Source: Prevotella sp. (GTDB taxonomy: Bacteria > Bacteroidota > Bacteroidia > Bacteroidales > Bacteroidaceae). From it: a stretch of DNA of 64,000 nucleotides. Below the pieces are notes generated by a model, which saw only the letters and a program-made list of their open reading frames with translations, made no database searches and was not told the origin of the DNA. A program made the position numbers and the translations under genes. The stretch lies in the NCBI GenBank assembly GCA_017410365.1, contig JAFQQY010000037.1, positions 62,001-126,000 of the forward strand. The letters run 5' to 3'. Below, piece after piece: positions 59,554 through 64,000 of the stretch (positions within the stretch are counted from its first letter, which is position 1; every line of letters begins with the position of its first letter).

Positions 59554-61446
59554 TTATTGCTTATACTGGTCGCCCCATTCGTAATAGCCCTCGCCATATT
59601 TTGCTCTCAACTGCTTCATGCGCACTCGAGTGTCTGTGCCGGGCCAGCGTCTGCCATCTTTATATTTACCGACAAGTTCTCCTTTAATGTTTTTATGGTT
59701 TGGCGGATTGATAACCACCTCACGCTCATTTACGCCATCAGTTGTAACAGTGATATATATATCTGTTTCTGGGCCACCTGTCACCTCCCATATCTTGCCC
59801 CAGTCTGTAAGTGCACGGTCAAAGACCTCCGGAGCGTATGGCACTCCTGTATCCGGGTCAATCTCCTTAGTCCAAGGGTGAAGGGTAACAACATCGAAAG
59901 AATACTCCTTATCACTTGCTCTGGCAGTCCAAACACCTCCATGTAATTTGAAAAAGTCTGTATTAGACAGATGCACCCTCCATACAGCTCCCTCCGGTGC
60001 TGAAAGCTTAAACACAAACGATGCTGTACTGGAAGCATTCCTCAACGCAAAGTGGTCGCCATTGCCACCACTCTCATATCTTGGGTTTAGCATAAAACAA
60101 TACACCGCTTCTTTATCGCCGCCCTCACCGTTTGTATCGTTACGCGGTTTGAAGTAATCAACATGCGGGTCCAAATTCCATCCCAAAGTCGATTCTTCTA
60201 TTACCCATGGCACGTTAGCAACAATGTTCATCGTGCCCGATTCGCTGATGCCAGTAATCGAGTAGCGGTAGATGTCGTTGCGTATGATGTCCCATTCGTT
60301 GCCTGTTATGTCTTTATATGCCTTGTCTTTGTAATCGGCAAAATAAATCAACGTTTCATCTTCAGGCCAACCGTCCACACCACCGCCATCTCCGCTGCCT
60401 CCATAGTTATTGGTACGCATACGCAGTTTCATGTATGCCTGCGGATTCTCGCTTTTGCTCATGTTGTCAAATTCCGGCACAAACATGATATGGCGGTCTG
60501 TGCGCTCTCCGCTTACAGCTAACTGATAGTTGCCGTTTGCATCCAATGCCTTATTTACAGACTGAAACACAAGGTCTGTAGCATTTTCTCCTGCAACGCT
60601 AGGAGTGATGATATCTGTTTTACTATCATCCTTGCTATTGCGCTTGGTGCTACCATCATCATATAAAGGAGCTGATGCTGCAAGATGCCCCTTTGTCATA
60701 TAGTTTGTCAATGTAACCTTATCCAAATAGAAATCGCCATAAAGAGGGTCTGTCGATGGCAGTTCGTAGGCAACTTCCACCTTTGCCAAAGCTCTTAGCA
60801 CGTCGATTTCTATTGTAGGTGTTACAGTGTTGCTGCCTGAAGGTGGTATCAGATTTGCCACTTTGCCTCCGAACATAGGAATGCGGGCCGTACGCTTGCT
60901 GTCGTCTGTCTCGTTTGCCTGTTCTATAAGTGCTTTGGTAAATCCAGCATCATAGCTGAATGTTACATTCTCTATCAGTTCGTCCAATGTGTCATAGTCG
61001 CTTTCAGGCAGGGTGCTGAAATTAGACTGAAGCATTCCGTTGATGTTGCAAAGGGCTATCAGTTGGAATTCTTGTGAAGCAACATCTTTATATTCAAGAG
61101 GTATCTTCCAAAGCACCCCCTCTACGTCATATATACCAGTTTCTCCACTTGGTGTTACTTTATGCAGGATAGCACGTTCTATAAGTTCTTTATTGCCATC
61201 TTTCTTATATACCAGCAACGTAACATCGTCTGGATTTATATAATTCTCTGCAGGTGTGCCTTGTTCATCTGCCTGAACGTTGCCATTATTATGATCTGGG
61301 GTCGCGCGTGTAAATCCGTTTCCGCCTGTAGACAGTACGATATGTACGGTGTAGTAGTCTACACCGTTGTTGCTGCGTGTCTGTTCGTCGTCTGACGAGC
61401 AAGAGAAAAGCAGCAATATCATTGCAAATATCAGTACTGTACGCAT
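59554..61446 (-). CDS. Fimbrial accessory lipoprotein (Mfa3/Mfa4-like position)
   Basis: 630 residues. Lipobox LLLFSC. Fimbrillin N-terminal pattern (VDYYTVHIVLSTGGNG, DVTLLVYKKDGNKEL, FQLIALCNINGMLQ, LRALAKVEVAYELP), then EWDIIRNDIYRYSITGIS (R-N-x-x-Y strand) near residue 395, and a ~220-residue C-terminal extension (NPRYESGGNGDHFALRNASS, DIYITVTTDGVNEREVVINP). Follows the Mfa2-like gene after ~107 bases of TTCCTAATTCCTAACTCC-type repeats. Confidence 0.7.
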   Translation of the reverse strand: MRTVLIFAMILLLFSCSSDDEQTRSNNGVDYYTVHIVLSTGGNGFTRATPDHNNGNVQADEQGTPAENYINPDDVTLLVYKKDGNKELIERAILHKVTPSGETGIYDVEGVLWKIPLEYKDVASQEFQLIALCNINGMLQSNFSTLPESDYDTLDELIENVTFSYDAGFTKALIEQANETDDSKRTARIPMFGGKVANLIPPSGSNTVTPTIEIDVLRALAKVEVAYELPSTDPLYGDFYLDKVTLTNYMTKGHLAASAPLYDDGSTKRNSKDDSKTDIITPSVAGENATDLVFQSVNKALDANGNYQLAVSGERTDRHIMFVPEFDNMSKSENPQAYMKLRMRTNNYGGSGDGGGVDGWPEDETLIYFADYKDKAYKDITGNEWDIIRNDIYRYSITGISESGTMNIVANVPWVIEESTLGWNLDPHVDYFKPRNDTNGEGGDKEAVYCFMLNPRYESGGNGDHFALRNASSTASFVFKLSAPEGAVWRVHLSNTDFFKLHGGVWTARASDKEYSFDVVTLHPWTKEIDPDTGVPYAPEVFDRALTDWGKIWEVTGGPETDIYITVTTDGVNEREVVINPPNHKNIKGELVGKYKDGRRWPGTDTRVRMKQLRAKYGEGYYEWGDQYKQ

Positions 61447-61553
61447 TAATGCCTAATTACTTTGAAATTCCAACTCCTAATTAGTTCGCTTACGCTCATC
61501 AGCTTCGCAGTCCTAACTCTTAACTCCTAATTCCTAATTCCTAACTCCTAACT
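61447..61553. repeat. AACTCCTAATTCCTAA repeats between fimbrial genes
   Basis: Includes CCAACTCCTAATTAGTTCGC, then TTAACTCCTAATTCCTAATT and CCTAACTCCTAACTC near 61517-61555. Related to the AGTTAGGAATTAGGAGTGAGG repeat after ruvB. Confidence 0.6.
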
Positions 61554-62585
61554 CTAAAGGTCTGCATCCTGCAAAACCACTCGCCAACTGTTAATCAGTA
61601 TATAGGCAGAAAGCCACTTGCTGTCGTCGTCGAGGAAGAAGGTCATGTTGTATTCGTCTTGACGGTCAAGATACTCCTGGTCAGTCCAGTGGGTCTTGTA
61701 ATGACTCTTCACCAGCAGTAGATAGTCTCTTAATGGTATGCTGAACACTGTTTCGCCTGTCTCTCTGTTTCTCACTTTCAGGCGTGGCTGCTTGTCTGCC
61801 ATTATCCTACCCATCGACAAATCTGCAATAACCACATTGGCTGTGTTGTTGTCGGACGATGCTTTCGTGGTTGTCTCTGTCATATCTACGCTGCCTTGCA
61901 ATGTGTGGAAAGGCCTGTAGGTGAGAGCATCGTCTGGCAGCAACTGGTTGTCGTGCGCCATAAGCCCGTTGTCTTCGGTTATTGTAAATTCAAACTGGTC
62001 TGCCTTTATTGGTTCTCCACCTTGGTCTTGCAGCACTATCCTTATGGTATTGGTGTTTTTTACAAGCGGCATCACTACCGTAGGGTTCAGTTTGTCTTCT
62101 GGGTTTACTGGCAATGGATTTGTTTCCATGCCGTGGAAGAGTGCCATCAGCTCGCCCACCTCGTTAGTGGCAGAGCGTTGCATTCGGCATTTCAGTTGTT
62201 CGAGCGTTGTTTCTCCTATGATGGTCTGCGGCAGCGAGAATGTTGTGTTGCCAGCCATTCCGCACCATGCCACTACAGTATAGTCTGTTGGGCACCATGC
62301 CACTTGCATCTTATATCCATCGAGAGCCAGATGTGCTCCCTCGTCTGTCTGTTGGTATGCCAGTTTGCCGTTTTCATCGAAAGCATATACAGCCACGCTC
62401 TTCACCTGTTTAGCAAATGCGTCTACCTCCATCACGTTGTAGTCGTACTGGAAGTCGATATAGTATCTAACGGTACAGTCGCCATATCCGTTGTCGAGCA
62501 CTTGGTCGCATGAGGTAGTTGCCAATGCCGTAACAAGCATTGTTGCGGAATATGCCAGCTTTTTTATTATCTTGCAAAAAGACAT
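61554..62585 (-). CDS. FimB/Mfa2-family fimbrial anchor lipoprotein
   Basis: 343 residues. Lipobox TALATTSC. Opening of the mature part YGDCTVRYYIDFQYDYNVME, then FAKQVKSVAVYAFDENGKLA and VVAWCGMAGN, the typical N-terminal pattern of FimB/Mfa2 anchors, which hold the pilus in the outer membrane and limit its length. The tail lacks the R-N-x-x-Y strand region of pilin subunits, ending SKWLSAYILINSWRVVLQD. Directly downstream of the major pilin gene, as in P. gingivalis mfa1-mfa2. Confidence 0.85.
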   Translation of the reverse strand: MSFCKIIKKLAYSATMLVTALATTSCDQVLDNGYGDCTVRYYIDFQYDYNVMEVDAFAKQVKSVAVYAFDENGKLAYQQTDEGAHLALDGYKMQVAWCPTDYTVVAWCGMAGNTTFSLPQTIIGETTLEQLKCRMQRSATNEVGELMALFHGMETNPLPVNPEDKLNPTVVMPLVKNTNTIRIVLQDQGGEPIKADQFEFTITEDNGLMAHDNQLLPDDALTYRPFHTLQGSVDMTETTTKASSDNNTANVVIADLSMGRIMADKQPRLKVRNRETGETVFSIPLRDYLLLVKSHYKTHWTDQEYLDRQDEYNMTFFLDDDSKWLSAYILINSWRVVLQDADL

Positions 62586-62613
62586 ATCGTTTTTTGTTTT
62601 TGTTTTTTATTTA

Positions 62614-62649
62614 AAGGGGCGCATCTGCCGATGCGCTGGTGCGCCCCTT
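62614..62649 (-). terminator. Hairpin between major pilin and anchor genes (attenuator-like)
   Basis: AAGGGGCGCA (62614-62623) and TGCGCCCCTT (62640-62649) pair perfectly over 10 bases. An alternative inner hairpin GCGCATC-TGCC-GATGCGC uses overlapping bases. On the minus strand it is followed by TTTAAATAAAAAAC. It would reduce read-through from the pilin to the rest of the operon. Confidence 0.6.
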
Positions 62650-62668
62650 GAGATTGATTTGTTTATTG

Positions 62669-64000
62669 TTACTTCAAGTCAACGCTTTGGCTAACTACGC
62701 GATACTTGAGAATCTGAACTGTTGCAGAGATCGCACTATGATTGTCTGTTGGCTTCTCTGGGATGATTGGTTGGTCTGGATCTGTTGGATCTGTTGGAAC
62801 ATCTGGATTATCTGGACCATTTGGATCATCTGGGTCTGGATAATAAGGATCTGTTGGGTCTGGGGTTGGATCTGGAGTAGATGGATCATCATCATCATCA
62901 TCTGGATCTGCAGGATTAGGAACTGGAGTTCCGAGACCTGTAATTGAATTAAGGGTTATATTATAAATATGATTACGTATTATAGCATAATCTGTCTCTT
63001 TATAAAGTGGTTCATGTTCAATCTTTGTGAAATAATAAGTCTGGCCACCATTATAATAATTTACAATTCCAATATTTGAATAAATGGCATTAATTATTGC
63101 TTGGTCATCACTTAACTCTGTATCACCATTATAATATTTTGTAGACGCAACCTTTTCAATAGTAACCAATGATTGCCAATTTTTAAGAACTTCTGAATTA
63201 TATTCATATGTTGTTATATTATTATTCCATATAAGTTTCAAATCAGAAGTAGTTAAAGCAAGCTTAGTTGTTCCACCATCAGTTGATTTTTTTATGTTAC
63301 CAAGATTCTTTAAAGCTTCAATAAAGAATGCATTCATTGCATTTGCTTGAGTGGTACTTGCAAAATCTTGTCCTCCCCATTGAATTAGATGCACAGGTTT
63401 GTCATCTGTTGTTTGCAAAATAGCAGCAACAACTAACTGGGTATTATTATTTTCGTCTGTGTTTTCAAAACAATACTTATCTACTGTATTTGCACTACTC
63501 CATGTATAATGTCCATACTTACCATCTACAGGTACATAAGAATTAGCCCAATATGAACGGAAATCAGATGCATCATTCCACCATCCTTCAGTTAGTGGAG
63601 TAGAACTTGCAGACACCAAATTGAATGCATATGTATTATTTAATTGTTTAATCAGATATGACTGCTTATTAGTATTATCTAACCACCAACCTTGAACAAT
63701 TGGTTTAACAACTGTTGCTCCATCTTTTAAGGTTGTCTGATTAATAGTTGCAGCTACTGTAGACAATGAAACACGAGCAAAAACTCTCTCTACGGCAATT
63801 GTCACTGGTTTAGTTAAAGCATCTGTTCTTGCAGCATCTGCTGTTTCACCATAACCTATCTTTCCAGCTACTGGAGTTTCTTGAATAACAGTTGTACCAT
63901 TAACATATACCGAATTACTCATAACTAGTCCATTAGCTTCATCACATGTAGCTAACAACTTGCTTTGGAGTACTTCTTTAAAAACAGATAAAGACTTACC
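62669..64000 (-). CDS. Mfa1-family major fimbrial subunit (partial, C-terminal part)
   Basis: The frame is open to the right edge (reading GKSLSVFKEVLQSKLLATCD at the window end), so the N-terminus is outside. Visible: ~443 residues with AVERVFARVSLSTVAATIN, TYAFNLVSASSTPLTEGWWN, VAAILQTTDDKPVHLIQWGG, the R-N-x-x-Y strand YAIIRNHIYNITLNSITGLG, then an Asp/Pro-rich linker of ~55 residues and the final strand SATVQILKYRVVSQSVDLK. In P. gingivalis Mfa1 and FimA the C-terminal strand serves in donor-strand polymerisation. First gene seen of the operon. Confidence 0.85.
   Translation of the reverse strand, partial: GKSLSVFKEVLQSKLLATCDEANGLVMSNSVYVNGTTVIQETPVAGKIGYGETADAARTDALTKPVTIAVERVFARVSLSTVAATINQTTLKDGATVVKPIVQGWWLDNTNKQSYLIKQLNNTYAFNLVSASSTPLTEGWWNDASDFRSYWANSYVPVDGKYGHYTWSSANTVDKYCFENTDENNNTQLVVAAILQTTDDKPVHLIQWGGQDFASTTQANAMNAFFIEALKNLGNIKKSTDGGTTKLALTTSDLKLIWNNNITTYEYNSEVLKNWQSLVTIEKVASTKYYNGDTELSDDQAIINAIYSNIGIVNYYNGGQTYYFTKIEHEPLYKETDYAIIRNHIYNITLNSITGLGTPVPNPADPDDDDDDPSTPDPTPDPTDPYYPDPDDPNGPDNPDVPTDPTDPDQPIIPEKPTDNHSAISATVQILKYRVVSQSVDLK
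62753..62919 (-). repeat. Low-complexity Asp/Pro/Thr-coding repeat in the major pilin gene
   Basis: Imperfect 9-12 base units GATCTGTTG, GATCATCTG and GATCTGGAT (plus-strand reading) encode D-P/T-D-P runs such as PTDPTDPDQP and DPDDPNGPDNP between the R-N-x-x-Y strand and the last strand of the pilin. Confidence 0.8.

Noticed and set aside
62695..62901. Frame starting with a Met run
   Set aside because: Shadow of the Asp/Pro-coding repeat in the pilin gene.
1..64000. tRNA, rRNA and transposase genes
   Set aside because: None were recognised by eye on either strand; small RNAs cannot be excluded without covariance-model searches.

Overview
The window looks like a chromosomal segment of a Bacteroidales bacterium, most likely Prevotella or Segatella. 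The reasons are the Bacteroidota-type promoters (TTG, about 20 bases, TAnnTTTG) in front of many genes, a five-gene Mfa/FimA-type fimbrial locus, many SPII lipoproteins, and the relatives suggested by ruvB, parE, ctp, ompA and miaB. I saw no rRNA, tRNA, CRISPR array, transposase or integrase.

Region 1 (1-11.8 kb) is a minus-strand defence island. An ATPase of the SMC/OLD type leads into a C5-cytosine methyltransferase, a protein with GHKL ATPase domains at both ends (the second in a histidine-kinase arrangement), a response regulator and a small caspase-like protein. These are followed by an HNH endonuclease, an McrB-like AAA+ motor, a DinD-RhuM fusion and an McrC-like DUF2357 nuclease. The methyltransferase plus McrB/McrC pair resembles LlaJI/BsuMI-type restriction. 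The two-component/caspase cassette between the two halves is the best candidate for an undescribed system.

Region 2 (12.3-25.5 kb) is a second accessory block. It is bounded by a 67-base imperfect direct repeat that contains the last codons of a metallo-hydrolase gene, as expected for integration at a gene 3' end. It encodes a TerY-like vWA protein, two YbjN-like proteins, a Cdc48-like AAA ATPase, a dual-specificity phosphatase, a NADAR-esterase fusion, an His-Gly/Cys hydrolase, a ZapA-like protein and a PP2C phosphatase. Unknown proteins, a DUF1232 membrane protein and two surface lipoprotein/adhesin-like genes follow.

Region 3 (25.5-37 kb) is housekeeping: ruvB, coaD, ybeY, a C-terminal processing protease, parE, a GNAT-like enzyme, an OmpA-family porin, an rRNA-type methyltransferase with a THUMP-like tail, and a D-Ala-D-Ala dipeptidase.

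Region 4 (37-49.5 kb) builds cell-surface glycans. It has a GT4 glycosyltransferase, a HisC-like aminotransferase with a LicC-like nucleotidyltransferase and two LicD proteins, a Kdo-kinase-like protein, a probable galactofuranosyltransferase with UDP-galactopyranose mutase, an LpxL-like acyltransferase, an LtaS-like transferase and an MsbA-like flippase.

Region 5 (49.6-54.4 kb) holds a GxxExxY protein, miaB, a YitT transporter and a DUF4143 ATPase among many short repeats. Region 6 (54.8-64 kb) is an Mfa-type fimbrial operon, cut off by the window end inside the major pilin gene. Short repeat families are scattered between genes and in two cases lie inside coding regions.
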